Origin: Betaproteobacteria bacterium
GTDB lineage: Bacteria > Pseudomonadota > Gammaproteobacteria > Burkholderiales > Rhodocyclaceae
Length of the DNA stretch: 64,000 nt
Reading direction: 5' to 3'
Assembly: GCA_009777245.1 (NCBI GenBank)
Contig: WRMF01000004.1
Coordinates: 62,001-126,000 of the forward strand
Each line of letters begins with the position of its first letter. The first letter of the stretch is position 1. Below, one piece after another: positions 26,469 to 36,517 of the stretch. The notes under the pieces were generated by a model that saw only the letters and a list, made by a program, of their open reading frames with translations, searched no databases and was not told the DNA's origin. Both the position numbers and the translations under genes were made by a program.

Positions 26469-29400
26469 TTACCGACTGGTATACCCGGTCAGTAACTCCA
26501 GCAATTCGTCTTCGTTATAAGGCTTGCCCAGATAATGATTTGCGCCGATTTCCTTCGCCAAATTGCGATGCTTGTCGGCAGTACGCGACGTAATCATGAT
26601 GACGGGAACCTTGTTCAAACGCTGATCCGCGCGAATATTGCGAACCAGATCAAATCCGTCCATGCGCGGCATCTCGATGTCGGACAAAATAACGTCCGGC
26701 ACAAAGTCAAGCAGTTGCTCAAGCGCATCCACCCCATCCTTGGCAAGCACAACCTGATAGCCTTCACGCGCCAGAAGCCGACTGGTAATCTTGCGCACGG
26801 TGAGCGAATCATCAACTACCATTATCGCAGGCTGCCGGCTGCTTTCCGCCACAGTCTTCACAATATCGGCAGACTCTGCCGGAATCTGCTCGCCCACGCC
26901 TGCCATCCGATTGGCAAGGGCTACCGGGTTCAGAATCAGCACCACCTTGCCGTCGCCAAGAACGGAAGCCCCGGCAATTCCGACAACCCGCGCCATTTGC
27001 GGCCCGACATTTTTCACCACAATTTCCTGATTGCCGAACATCTCGTCAATCAGCACCGAAACCCTTTGATTACCTGAGCGAAGCAGCACCACCCAATACA
27101 AGCGACGAGGCTCCTGCATACTTTCGTTGTCGCCCAAAAGGCGCGGCAGATAGTGGAACGGATAGTGACGCCCCTGCCAAACAACTTCGCTCTTTGTCCT
27201 AATGTCATTGATGACTCGCTCCTTGACTTCCATGACCTGCTCAATCATGGCAGAAGGAATAGCAAACAATTTGCCCGCCACCTGAATCAAAACAACCTGG
27301 GTAACTGCCAGGGTAAGCGGCAGGTAGAGCCGGAAGGTCGCGCCCTGACCGGGATTGTTGATTATCTCGATCCGCCCGCCGAGCGCGGAAATTTCGGTCT
27401 TGACCACATCCATGCCCACGCCGCGCCCTGCGATTTGGGACACATCGGACGCCGTGGAAAAACCAGAGGCAAAGATGAAATTCAGTAGTTCCTGGTCACT
27501 GATTTGCTGCTCCGGTTTCAGTAATCCGGCACTTTCAGCCTTGGCGCGAATCTTGGGAACATCCATCCCGCCGCCGTCGTCGGACAAAGTCAAAATGACT
27601 TCGTTGCCCTCTTGGACAAGCGACAGGACAACCTCTCCCGTTTCCGGCTTGCCAGCCGCAAGCCGCTTTTCCTGTGCTTCCAGGCCATGAGCGATCGCAT
27701 TACGCAGCATGTGCTCCAAGGGCGAGAGGATTTTTTCCAGAACCGAACGATCCATCTCAACCTGTCCGCCATGAATGTCGAGATTGGCGCGCTTGCCAAG
27801 CTCTTTGGCCGTCTGCCGAACCAGCCGGTAAAGGCGCTCGTTCTGGCTATAAAACGGCACCATCCGCACACTCATCAGAGATTGCTGCAAATGGCGGTTC
27901 AGCCGTGCCTGGGCAATGATGGCGGCATCGGCGGCATCCAGGTTTTTCAAAAGGTTTTGCTGCACCGTCGCCACGTCATTGACCGATTCGGCCATCATCC
28001 GGGTCAATTCCTGGAAGCGGGTGAACCGGTCAAGCTCCAGCGGGTCGAACTCGGCTTTGGCATCCATGCCGGTACGCGACTGAATCTGGGTTTCCGCCTG
28101 AATCTCGATTTCCCGCAACTGGCGGCGCAGACGAATAACGTTTTCAGTCAGATCAATCAGCGAGCTTTTCAGTTCGCGCATTTCACCTTCAATTCGGGCG
28201 CGCGCGATGGAAAGCTCGCCCGCTTCGTTTACCAACTGGTCAATCAAATCAGCGCGAACGCGCATCTGGGCACGAGCGCCTTCCGCTTCCGGCGTCGTTT
28301 TGGGCGCGGGTTTTGCCGGTTCAACCCGATCCGGCGCAGCCGTGACCGGCATATCCTCCGCCGTAACATCCTCTGTCGGAACGCCAAGCGCAGATTCTGT
28401 CGGCGTCGGTGTTTCAGGCATTGGCATAACGACCACCGCGCTAAAATCGCCCGAGCTATACCGCTCAACCGTCTCGGCAAGCGTGTCTATGACCGAGGCG
28501 ATTTCATCCAGATCAGCATCGCTTCCTCCGCCGACATGCACCAGTTCGCCAACCCTCGTTTCCGTAACATGGGTCAACTCGCCTAAATTCATCGCCCCCG
28601 CCATCCGCGCTCCGCCCTTGAAGGTATGAAGCAAACGAGCCAGCGATTGAGGCGCTGCTTCGTCCTGACGGTTAGCGCGCCAAGCGGCAATTTCCCTCTG
28701 GAAGCCGGAAAGTAAATCTACCGCTTCTTCCAGAAACACCGGCATCAGTTGATCGTCAAATTCGTCCTTTAAAGTCGGTAAAAAAAAATCCGTCTTTTCG
28801 CTTACCGATACCGAAGGTCCAACATACGGCTCGGAAAACTCCGCCACTTCCTGAAGAACTTCAGGCCCGGCAAACGCTTCAACAGGCGCATCCTGAACAA
28901 TCCCCGGCTCAACAATCGCTTCCGCTGCTTCCTCGCTTTCAAGCGCCAGTTCAGGCAAAGTGGCAACTACCTGATCGCTCTCCTGTTCTTCGGAAGACAG
29001 CACGGCAAAAGCAGAAAAGGCACCAAGAGCCGAATCCGGCAAATCAGACAGCAACGGATCGCTCTCCTGTTCTTCCAAAGCCACAACCGGCACGGCATAG
29101 AGAGCTGGATCATCAGGAGTTGAGTCCGGCAAGTCATACTTTGATATGTCAAACTGATTGCTTTCCTGTGCTTCGGCAGACACAACTGGTATGGCAAAGC
29201 GAGAGAAGTCCTCAAGAGACGAATCCGGAAGATCAGACAGCAACAGATCTCTCTCCTGTTCTTCCAAAGGCACAACTGGCACTGCAGAGAGAGAGGGATC
29301 ATCAGGAATTGAGTCCGGCAAGTCATACTTTGATATGTCAAACTGATTGCTTTCCTGTGCTTCGGCAGACGCAGCGGGTACGACAAGACGAGAGAAGTCC

Positions 29401-32400
29401 TCAAGAGACGAATCCGGAAGATCGGTCTGCGGCATGTCGAATTGTTCGCTTTCCTGCGCTTCTTCAGACTTGATAAAGGGTTCGTCAGGAATAGCATCAG
29501 GCAGAACGAAAACGCCTGCCTGGACGTCATCACTCATCTGCGCCAATATGGCATAAGCCGCATCTACATCTTCCTCTTCAATAGATTCAAATACAATCGG
29601 CTCTTCTTCTTGCAGACCCGTTCTAAGCTCCTCCTCCACGGCTGGCGGATACAATGCGTTTAACATTTTGATCAGCTTGTTTTTTGCTTCCGGCATTCTG
29701 CCCTCAGCAAGACCGGTCTGCATCGCAGCCAGCGTCTCAATGGTCTGCCCAAGGATTTCCATGCCTTCCAATGACGCGCGCCGATCGCTCTCGTTGCGAC
29801 GCAGGAGCGCCATTTCCAGTTCATACGCCAGCGTATTGATCGGCATGATTCCGACTGCGCCGGCAATACCCGCAAGTGTATGCGCGGCGCGTCCGGCTTC
29901 GTAAGGCGTATCCATGCTTGACGATTCCTCAAGCGCGACCATGAAATTTCGCAGGGTGTTCAGATGCCCGGTTGATTCATCCCTGAAAATCTCATAAAGC
30001 TGCGGCGAAATGGAAAGCTCGCCAATGATGATATTTTTTTCTTCCCCTCTATTTTCCAGCTCCAAAGCGGCGGGGTAGTCAGATAACTCGGGAGCGACGA
30101 TAGGGTTTTCCGGCGAAATCATTTCCGCTTCAAGCGGCGGCACTTCAGCCGCTTCCCCGATATCAAGCAAATCCGCAAGGTTTTCCAACTGATCTTCTTC
30201 AACGGTTCGTTCCGAGGCAAACGGGTCAATATCCGCAAAAATCTGCGACGCCGACATGTCAATATCCGCACCCTCCACTTGTGAAGCGGACATAACATCG
30301 GGGATGGCATCCGCTTCAGGCTCTTCTTCTGCGATCGGCGCTGCCAAAACAGTCGCCCCGCTATCGCCGCGCAGGGAGTTTGCATGCGCGATCAACGCGG
30401 AGCTATCCGGGATAGAAGCATAATCACGCGCGGAAAGCGCATTCACCCAAGCAAAGAAAACCTGATGCGCCTCACGGATCATATCCAGCAATTCGGGCGT
30501 GACCCGCATTTCCTGCCGCAGCCATATATTAAGGGTTTGTTCCACCTCCCACGCTGCATCGCCCAAGTCTTTCAGACCCACCATGCGACCGCTGCCCTTC
30601 AGGGTATGAACGGAACGCCGAATGACTGTCAGGTTCTCAACATCATTCAGCTGCTGGCAAAGAACATCAAGATTTTCATTGATGGTAGCCAACACTTCCT
30701 GAGCTTCTTCCAAAAAGATTTCGAGCAGCTCGGCATCCAGTTCTTCCTCGCCCGCTGCCACCAGATGCATGGTTTCAGCCGAAGGTTGAGTAACCACAGG
30801 CGGCGCGCTGATCGGCGCCAGGGCTTCCGCAACTTCCTCGACCTCTACGCTTTCCTTCGTTTTCTTCAATGCTTTAAGCGCGGCCTTGGCTTGCGACAGC
30901 AGAGCCTCGTCGGCAACCAGGTCAGCATCTTTTTGCAACTCTTCCAGACATGCCGCCAGTTGGCTACGCAGCGTCGCATTCTCCGGTTCGGCTTGCAGGG
31001 CACTCAGGAGATGTTTGGTTTTTGCCTTCAACTCTTCCAACTGCGATTCAACGCTGTCAGTCGCTTCTATTTCCTCTTCCGCCTCTTCGTCTGGCGATTC
31101 ATCAGGAGAAACCGCGCGCACTTCAAATTTGCGCATGAATTCGCCAAAACTGAGCTCGCCGCCCGCAAGCGTATCCACGAAAAATCCCAGCGTGGAAATT
31201 TCCCGCGCGACTTCTTCACAAGCAACGCTATCCACAGCGTAATCAGGCTTGGCAAAAGCCAATACCCGACCCTCGCTGGCTCTGAGATAGGCAACCGCTT
31301 CTTCCTGACCCAAAATGGAGAGTGCGCCCGCAATCTGGTTTATCAGAGTTGCCAGTTCCGATGCCTGCGGACGCTTGCTGTTGTCGCGGAAAAAGGCATC
31401 CAGCACTTGTTCAATCTCACCAAGATTAGCCTGAATCTCTCTTGCCACCTGAGTCATCAGCATCTTTTCCTGGGCGCGACGGGTCATCTCGTCTAGAATC
31501 GGCGCGTCAGCATCATCCAGAGCCTGTCCGGCGCGGCAACTCGCCAGCCGTTCCACTACCAGCGCCGCTTGCGCCGGGAAGGTTTCGCCAAGATGCGTAT
31601 AATTTTCCAGCGCGTACTGAAACAGGATGAGAGCGGTAGCAACTTCCATTGCCAGCGTATCCGTCTGCCTTGACACATCCGCTGCCAGCCAGACTGCCGT
31701 GGAAACCAGACCCTCGGACAACGGTTTTAATTCTTCTCCCAGTACGGCAACATGCTTGGGCACATCCTTGGTTTGTTCCACAAAAACAGCAATCGCAGGC
31801 GCGCTGCCGGAACAAAATCTGTTCCACTGCTCACTGGCGATAGCAATAATTTCTTTTAACGAGTGCAACGCGCTTGCCTGCGCCATATTGATTTCTTGCA
31901 GCGCCTGACTTTTCTTGGGAATCAGACGCTTCAACTGATAGACGCCCTGAATTTCCTTCAGCAAAGGATCAGCCTTTTCCGGCATGTTCGCCACATAGTA
32001 GAGGCAATCTCGCAGGAGGCGCTCGGCGATACCGGGATTACCCTCCTGCAACCGGCGAATCTGCTGGTCAATACGGGCACAGAGGGAACGCGCGTCACCG
32101 ATTTTGTCGCCCCCGTTCAAAAGCGCCGTCATCAGCCCCAACGCCGACCACCAGAACGCGCGCACAGAAGGCGAAGTCTGCGTCACCTCAATGCGGGCAA
32201 GAGCGGCGCGCATCTTGGAAAGCCCGTCGTTGGCCTGATCCTTGTCCCTGGCGCGCAGCCAGATCAACAAGCCTTTCTGAAACAGAACCCGCTCGGCATG
32301 GATAAGTTTTTTGCGCTCCGCCGGGGAACGTCTCGCTGCCTTGGCCTTGCGTTTGGGCGGACGCTGGGAAAGATCAGGAAAGAACAGATCAACCGGATTG

Positions 32401-32804
32401 ACCCTCTGTTTGCCAGAGACAGTAACAATTTCCTTATAGATCGGTAAAAGACGCAAGGGCTGATGCAATTCTCCGACAAGCAAATCGCCCAAATATTGGC
32501 GCAGGATGGAAAACCCTCGCTCAACAATTGAAATTGCGGCTGTAGTGTCGGAAATTGCCTCGCTTTCCACCTGTGCAAGAAGGGTATCCAGCGCCTCGGT
32601 AACCTGAGTTACACCGTCAATGCCGACCATGGTCAACGCGCCGTGCGCCTGTTGCAAATGGGTACGGGCAAATTTGACGTGAGTGCCGTCGCGCTCAGCG
32701 AGATATTGCCTCAACGCGCCAAGAGCCGCCTCCAGCGCAACATCAATTTCCCCCTTGACCCAGCTCAAGGGAGCAATGTCAAAATTTTCCGTAATGGCGC
32801 TCAT
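26469..32804 (-). CDS. chpA: ChpA/PilL-type hybrid chemosensory histidine kinase with multiple Hpt domains
   Basis: 2111 residues from the ATG at 32804, ten bases after the pilJ stop; the frame extends to 32837 inside pilJ. Three clear Hpt histidines occur, in HTLKGSGRM (about 731), HTLAGIAGAVG (about 973) and HTFKGGARMAG (about 1392). Degenerate Hpt-like regions occur nearer the N-terminus. Then come the CheA-type dimerisation and ATPase domain (LRNAIAHGLE near 1703, GRGVGMDVVK), a CheW-like domain (about 1825-1950) and a receiver domain (about 1993-2111, LSDIEMPRMDGF). ChpA phosphorylates PilG and PilH to control pilus extension, retraction and often cAMP. Between Hpt domains lies an acidic linker with 63-residue tandem repeats. 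Confidence 0.93.
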   Translation of the reverse strand: MSAITENFDIAPLSWVKGEIDVALEAALGALRQYLAERDGTHVKFARTHLQQAHGALTMVGIDGVTQVTEALDTLLAQVESEAISDTTAAISIVERGFSILRQYLGDLLVGELHQPLRLLPIYKEIVTVSGKQRVNPVDLFFPDLSQRPPKRKAKAARRSPAERKKLIHAERVLFQKGLLIWLRARDKDQANDGLSKMRAALARIEVTQTSPSVRAFWWSALGLMTALLNGGDKIGDARSLCARIDQQIRRLQEGNPGIAERLLRDCLYYVANMPEKADPLLKEIQGVYQLKRLIPKKSQALQEINMAQASALHSLKEIIAIASEQWNRFCSGSAPAIAVFVEQTKDVPKHVAVLGEELKPLSEGLVSTAVWLAADVSRQTDTLAMEVATALILFQYALENYTHLGETFPAQAALVVERLASCRAGQALDDADAPILDEMTRRAQEKMLMTQVAREIQANLGEIEQVLDAFFRDNSKRPQASELATLINQIAGALSILGQEEAVAYLRASEGRVLAFAKPDYAVDSVACEEVAREISTLGFFVDTLAGGELSFGEFMRKFEVRAVSPDESPDEEAEEEIEATDSVESQLEELKAKTKHLLSALQAEPENATLRSQLAACLEELQKDADLVADEALLSQAKAALKALKKTKESVEVEEVAEALAPISAPPVVTQPSAETMHLVAAGEEELDAELLEIFLEEAQEVLATINENLDVLCQQLNDVENLTVIRRSVHTLKGSGRMVGLKDLGDAAWEVEQTLNIWLRQEMRVTPELLDMIREAHQVFFAWVNALSARDYASIPDSSALIAHANSLRGDSGATVLAAPIAEEEPEADAIPDVMSASQVEGADIDMSASQIFADIDPFASERTVEEDQLENLADLLDIGEAAEVPPLEAEMISPENPIVAPELSDYPAALELENRGEEKNIIIGELSISPQLYEIFRDESTGHLNTLRNFMVALEESSSMDTPYEAGRAAHTLAGIAGAVGIMPINTLAYELEMALLRRNESDRRASLEGMEILGQTIETLAAMQTGLAEGRMPEAKNKLIKMLNALYPPAVEEELRTGLQEEEPIVFESIEEEDVDAAYAILAQMSDDVQAGVFVLPDAIPDEPFIKSEEAQESEQFDMPQTDLPDSSLEDFSRLVVPAASAEAQESNQFDISKYDLPDSIPDDPSLSAVPVVPLEEQERDLLLSDLPDSSLEDFSRFAIPVVSAEAQESNQFDISKYDLPDSTPDDPALYAVPVVALEEQESDPLLSDLPDSALGAFSAFAVLSSEEQESDQVVATLPELALESEEAAEAIVEPGIVQDAPVEAFAGPEVLQEVAEFSEPYVGPSVSVSEKTDFFLPTLKDEFDDQLMPVFLEEAVDLLSGFQREIAAWRANRQDEAAPQSLARLLHTFKGGARMAGAMNLGELTHVTETRVGELVHVGGGSDADLDEIASVIDTLAETVERYSSGDFSAVVVMPMPETPTPTESALGVPTEDVTAEDMPVTAAPDRVEPAKPAPKTTPEAEGARAQMRVRADLIDQLVNEAGELSIARARIEGEMRELKSSLIDLTENVIRLRRQLREIEIQAETQIQSRTGMDAKAEFDPLELDRFTRFQELTRMMAESVNDVATVQQNLLKNLDAADAAIIAQARLNRHLQQSLMSVRMVPFYSQNERLYRLVRQTAKELGKRANLDIHGGQVEMDRSVLEKILSPLEHMLRNAIAHGLEAQEKRLAAGKPETGEVVLSLVQEGNEVILTLSDDGGGMDVPKIRAKAESAGLLKPEQQISDQELLNFIFASGFSTASDVSQIAGRGVGMDVVKTEISALGGRIEIINNPGQGATFRLYLPLTLAVTQVVLIQVAGKLFAIPSAMIEQVMEVKERVINDIRTKSEVVWQGRHYPFHYLPRLLGDNESMQEPRRLYWVVLLRSGNQRVSVLIDEMFGNQEIVVKNVGPQMARVVGIAGASVLGDGKVVLILNPVALANRMAGVGEQIPAESADIVKTVAESSRQPAIMVVDDSLTVRKITSRLLAREGYQVVLAKDGVDALEQLLDFVPDVILSDIEMPRMDGFDLVRNIRADQRLNKVPVIMITSRTADKHRNLAKEIGANHYLGKPYNEDELLELLTGYTSR
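28970..29462 (-). repeat. 189-bp tandem repeats in chpA linker
   Basis: The stretch encoding NQFDISKYDLPDS recurs exactly 189 bases apart (tgatatgtca at 29142 and 29331). Each 63-residue unit consists of two related half-units ending LEEQE and SAEAQE. Partial half-units flank it on both sides. The sequence is acidic, rich in Asp, Ser and Pro, and probably unstructured. Confidence 0.85.
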
Positions 32805-32814
32805 AGCAAAGCTC

Positions 32815-34929
32815 TTAGCTGACCTTGAAACCTGCAACCGATCCCTTCAATTCCGAAGCAAGGGCATTCAACTCATCTACCGCTCTGGCAGTATGATTGG
32901 TGCTGACTGTGGTTTGTCGGGTGATGTGCAAAATATCCTGCATCAGTTTGGCGACCTGAGTCGCCGAATGCGATTGTTCCTGAGTCGCGGCAGAGATGTT
33001 TTCAATCAGCGCGGCAAGGTCACGCGACACCTGACCGATTTCCGCCAGCGCCTGGCCTGCTGCGTCAGAACGCTTCGCGCCTTCAACAACGCCCTGGGTT
33101 GATTGTTCCATTGCGGATACAGCATCCTGAGTGTCGGTCTGAATTGCCTTCACCAGCGCGGAAATCTGTTTGGTAGCCTCAGCGGAACGTTCCGCCAGCC
33201 GCTGCACTTCTTCCGCAACCACGGTGAAGCCACGTCCGGCCTCGCCAGCCGAAGCAGCCTGAATAGCGGCATTCAAGGCCAACACGTTCGTCTGCTCGGT
33301 AATATCGGAAATCAGTTCCACAATCTCGCCGATCTCCTGCGAGGATTCGCCCAATCGTTTGATACGCTTGGCAGTATCCTGAATCTGCTCCCGAATCTCG
33401 TTCATGCTGCGAATGGAATCCTGAACGGCTGCCGTGCCCTTGTCCGCCGCATCCAGAGAAGAACGCGCCACCTGCGCGGATTGAGCCGCATGACCCGAAA
33501 CGGCCTGCATGGAATCAGCCATCGTCAGCGCCGAATTGCCCGCCATGTTGATTTCTTCACCCTGCTTCGCGGCCGCTGTCAGAAGTTCGGTGGATGTTTT
33601 CCGCGCGACTTCGGTCGCTTGCGTCACACGGGTTGCCGCATCGTTAATCCGGCCTACCAGAACGCGCAACTCTTCAATCGTGTAGTTAATGGAGTCGGCA
33701 ATCGCGCCGGTAATGTCTTCCGACACCGTCGCGGTCACAGTCAGGTCGCCGTCAGCCAAGTCGCCCAATTCGTTCATCAGGCGCAGGATGGCTTCCTGAT
33801 TCTGACGATTGGTGGATTCAGACGCCTGCCGCTGCAGCTCCGCCTCTTCCGCTCGACCACGGGTATCCTGCACATAAATCTTCCCCATCCACACCAACAA
33901 ACCCAACATAGCCAAGGACATGATGGCAATGGCATAAACAACCCAGCCGCTCGTATCCAGATTTTTCTGGTAGGCGTTATATAGATTGTCCGCTTCCCTA
34001 TACAGCGCGTCGCTCTCCAGGAAAATATTGGCTCCTGCCTGCTTGGCCTGCTCCAGATGGTGAAGGGATGCCATGATGCCGCTGATCGCCTCCTGATTGG
34101 CAGAAAACACTCTGCCAAGGTCGCGCGTAACAGCCCTTGATTCAGCGTTGCCAATATTTCCCATGTCAGCCAGCAAACTTTCAAAATCAGTCATGTTGTT
34201 GAAGAGCGCAAGCGATGTGTCGGGTCGGATAACATCGCTTCCCAGAAGATGATTGACATTTTTGGATATGCTCTGGGTCAACATCCACAACTGGCTGGCC
34301 ATCGCCGAAGCCCTGCCGGTATCACTGTTATTGAGGGCAGCCAACCGCGCCCCCAGTTCCTGAAAGGACGCATCGTTTTCATTGACGGTGCCGGTATTCT
34401 TTTTGAACGCAGCCAATGCCGCTTCTTGTTGGGTCAATAGCGCCACCGATCTTCTCAAGGGATCCCACTGGGTAATGAGGGAATTGAGCGGCTCAAGCAC
34501 ATCGTCCGGCGAAGCGGGAACACTTATCGAGCCGATATTCCCGCCCTGCTTCAAAACACGCAGAAGGCTGGAAAAATTATCGCTCGCCTGCCCCAAGTGC
34601 CTGACAGAATCGGCGTCTCCCTGCACGGTCATGGCAGAGCTTTTTGCCAGACGCTGGGAGAGCATCCTGAGATCGCTGGCAGCAGACACATAGGCCATGC
34701 CCTGTCTATAACTCTGGTTATTATAGAATACCAACGCCGAGGTGCAGAGGAAAAGCAGGAGCAATAAAAAGACCATGCCCTGGAAACGCTGAGCCATGTT
34801 TTGATCATCGCTCGCGCTCCTGCCTTTTCTTTTTTTCCTTTTGCTAGCGACAGGACGCGTAGGCGAAAGGGTGAGCGCGCTATCCAGAAAGCGATCTTTT
34901 TTGCCAAATGAGGGAAGTCTGAAGGCCAT
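32815..34929 (-). CDS. pilJ: Twitching-motility methyl-accepting chemotaxis protein PilJ
   Basis: 704 residues. After a basic N-terminus come a membrane helix (about 49-70) and a periplasmic helical PilJ-type sensor. A second membrane helix (about 330-350) and a HAMP-like region follow. The cytoplasmic signalling tip is [23 protein letters not shown] interrupted by no gaps, matching the family. PilJ senses surface contact or pilin and controls the ChpA kinase. A GGAGA Shine-Dalgarno precedes the ATG. It lies between pilI and chpA, the standard order. Confidence 0.94.
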   Translation of the reverse strand: MAFRLPSFGKKDRFLDSALTLSPTRPVASKRKKRKGRSASDDQNMAQRFQGMVFLLLLLFLCTSALVFYNNQSYRQGMAYVSAASDLRMLSQRLAKSSAMTVQGDADSVRHLGQASDNFSSLLRVLKQGGNIGSISVPASPDDVLEPLNSLITQWDPLRRSVALLTQQEAALAAFKKNTGTVNENDASFQELGARLAALNNSDTGRASAMASQLWMLTQSISKNVNHLLGSDVIRPDTSLALFNNMTDFESLLADMGNIGNAESRAVTRDLGRVFSANQEAISGIMASLHHLEQAKQAGANIFLESDALYREADNLYNAYQKNLDTSGWVVYAIAIMSLAMLGLLVWMGKIYVQDTRGRAEEAELQRQASESTNRQNQEAILRLMNELGDLADGDLTVTATVSEDITGAIADSINYTIEELRVLVGRINDAATRVTQATEVARKTSTELLTAAAKQGEEINMAGNSALTMADSMQAVSGHAAQSAQVARSSLDAADKGTAAVQDSIRSMNEIREQIQDTAKRIKRLGESSQEIGEIVELISDITEQTNVLALNAAIQAASAGEAGRGFTVVAEEVQRLAERSAEATKQISALVKAIQTDTQDAVSAMEQSTQGVVEGAKRSDAAGQALAEIGQVSRDLAALIENISAATQEQSHSATQVAKLMQDILHITRQTTVSTNHTARAVDELNALASELKGSVAGFKVS

Positions 34930-34944
34930 AGTAAGTCTCCGTAG

Positions 34945-35460
34945 TCAGGCCATAATATTCATGAATTCGGGATCAGCAAGCAGCGCCGCCAGATCCAGGC
35001 GATACCATTTGCCACCATCATTGTCAATAAACAGCCCTGTATTCCATGTTTTTTCACTGGAAGCAGGCTCCACCGTAAAATCTGTCGGCTTTTTCAGTCC
35101 CAATAAACCGGACACCAAAATAGCCACGTTATTGCCGAGACGAGTTCCGACAAGCAACAATCGAATGCTGGAACCATGCAGCGATACCGGTTCTTCACCG
35201 ATAAACGCCGGAAAATCGGTGACGGCATGCAGGTTGCCCCGGATATTCGCCAGACCAAGGAACGATGATTTGGTCAAAGGAACCGGCGTCAACGTAGGCA
35301 GGGTAGAAATCACTTCGCCGGAAGCCGACAGATCCAGCAGCCAGCGCGACCTTCCCGCCTGAACGCCCAACAGGGACGCCGGGCGACCGCCGGAAACAGC
35401 GCCGACAAGCCTTTGGGAGAGATACTCCTGGAATTCACGCAGACTGACACGCCGAGACAT
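34945..35460 (-). CDS. pilI: Type IV pilus CheW-like adaptor PilI
   Basis: 171 residues with a CheW domain. Features include LVGTRLGNNVAILVSGLLGLKKP cut short in the family middle, LANIRGNLHAVTDFPAFIG and SASGEVIS. CheW proteins bridge receptor (PilJ) and kinase (ChpA). It lies immediately before pilJ and after pilH in one operon with gaps of about 15 bases, preceded by ggcggagagc as ribosome-binding site. Confidence 0.9.
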   Translation of the reverse strand: MSRRVSLREFQEYLSQRLVGAVSGGRPASLLGVQAGRSRWLLDLSASGEVISTLPTLTPVPLTKSSFLGLANIRGNLHAVTDFPAFIGEEPVSLHGSSIRLLLVGTRLGNNVAILVSGLLGLKKPTDFTVEPASSEKTWNTGLFIDNDGGKWYRLDLAALLADPEFMNIMA

Positions 35461-35475
35461 AATTCTGCTCTCCGC

Positions 35476-35841
35476 CTATGGTAATGCCGCGATTGCCGCC
35501 AACAATTCCTGCTCTTTTACCGGCTTGGTCAGATAATTATCCGCTCCTTGCCGCAGACCCCAGATCTTGTCGGTTTCCTGATTCTTGGAAGTGCAGATGA
35601 TGACAGGGATATTCTTGGCGGCGGCATCACGTTTCAGGTTGCGGGTCGCCTGATAGCCATTCGTGCCCGGCATGATGACATCCATGATAACCAGGTCAGG
35701 CTGTTCGGCCTTGGCCTTGGCAATGCCTTCTTCGCCACTCTCTGCGACCAGTGTCAGATAACCGTGCTTACTCAGCATTTCTGTCATTACAAATCGCTCA
35801 GTAGGCGAATCGTCTACCACCAAAACTTTTTTGATTGCCAT
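35476..35841 (-). CDS. pilH: Twitching-motility response regulator PilH
   Basis: 121 residues from the ATG at 35841, chosen because aaggagaaacaagca precedes it. It is a single receiver domain with no output domain: VLVVDDSPTERF has the acidic pocket, IMDVIMPGTNGY the phospho-acceptor aspartate (about D52), and YLTKPVKEQEL the conserved lysine. PilH is thought to act in pilus retraction or as a phosphate sink beside PilG. It is the second gene of the pilG-chpA operon. Confidence 0.93.
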   Translation of the reverse strand: MAIKKVLVVDDSPTERFVMTEMLSKHGYLTLVAESGEEGIAKAKAEQPDLVIMDVIMPGTNGYQATRNLKRDAAAKNIPVIICTSKNQETDKIWGLRQGADNYLTKPVKEQELLAAIAALP

Positions 35842-35865
35842 TGCTTGTTTCTCCTTTAAATTCAT

Positions 35866-36273
35866 TTATTTTGCCGCAGCATCCGGTCTGTGGGCGAACT
35901 CCACTACCGTCTGCAACAATGTATCCTTGGTAAACGGTTTGGTCAAATACTGGTTGGAGCCGACCAAACGCCCCTTGGCACGGTCGAACAGACCATCCTT
36001 GGATGACAACATGACAACAGGGGTTTCCTTGAAGTGCTGGCTTTTCTTGATGATGGCGCAGGTCTGGTAGCCGTCAAGCCGCGGCATCATGATGTCGCAG
36101 AAAATGATGTCCGGACGGTTATTGGCAATTTTGGACAGCGCGTCAAAACCGTCTTCGGCCAGGATGACTTCGCAGCCAACCTGGAGCAGGAAAATCTCGG
36201 CGCTGCGACGGATGGTTCGGCTGTCGTCAATGACCATCACCTTCGTGCCTTTCATATTCGCGATGTCTGCCAA
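35866..36273 (-). CDS. pilG: Twitching-motility response regulator PilG
   Basis: 135 residues from a TTG at 36273 with an aggag Shine-Dalgarno nine bases before it; an ATG at 36255 is the alternative. It is a lone receiver domain with KVMVIDDSRTIRRSAE, FCDIMMPRLDGYQTC holding the phosphorylated aspartate, LSSKDGLFDRAKGR and YLTKPF. PilG promotes pilus extension downstream of ChpA. It is the first gene of the operon. Its promoter must lie within 36274-36517. Confidence 0.93.
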   Translation of the reverse strand: MADIANMKGTKVMVIDDSRTIRRSAEIFLLQVGCEVILAEDGFDALSKIANNRPDIIFCDIMMPRLDGYQTCAIIKKSQHFKETPVVMLSSKDGLFDRAKGRLVGSNQYLTKPFTKDTLLQTVVEFAHRPDAAAK

Positions 36274-36517
36274 AACTGTACTCCTAAAATTCTCTGCCTC
36301 TAGCGCCGCTCCCTGAAAGGAGTGTCTGCATGACAGAACAAACTAATATTGTACACCCGAAACCGTCTTAGCTCATATTTTACAATGCGCTGTCCCTGTT
36401 TCCGGGCATGAAATGCAACAACTGAGGTAAAATCATATCCTATCTTACTCCAATCATCTCCTGCCGCGCCAGACTTTTACAAGCGAAATTCATAAAAGTC
36501 CGGCGAAATTTGCCTTG
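36274..36517. other. Divergent intergenic region pilG/thiD with a 13-codon frame
   Basis: Contains the promoters of the pilG operon and thiD. A tiny frame, MTEQTNIVHPKPS (36330-36371, plus), has an aaaggagtg ribosome-binding site at good distance, so it may be translated, but nothing identifies it. No TPP-riboswitch core (ctgaga ... accc pattern) was found upstream of thiD. Confidence 0.4.

Noticed and set aside
27612-28586. 324-codon plus-strand frame opposite chpA
   Set aside because: The antisense kinase reading is conserved and this frame has no recognisable protein pattern.
28967-29533. Long open frames overlapping the chpA repeats on both strands
   Set aside because: They are frame shadows of the repeat region, lacking ribosome-binding sites and family features.
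36274-36517. TPP riboswitch upstream of thiD
   Set aside because: The conserved ctgaga and accc core elements in the required order are not present.
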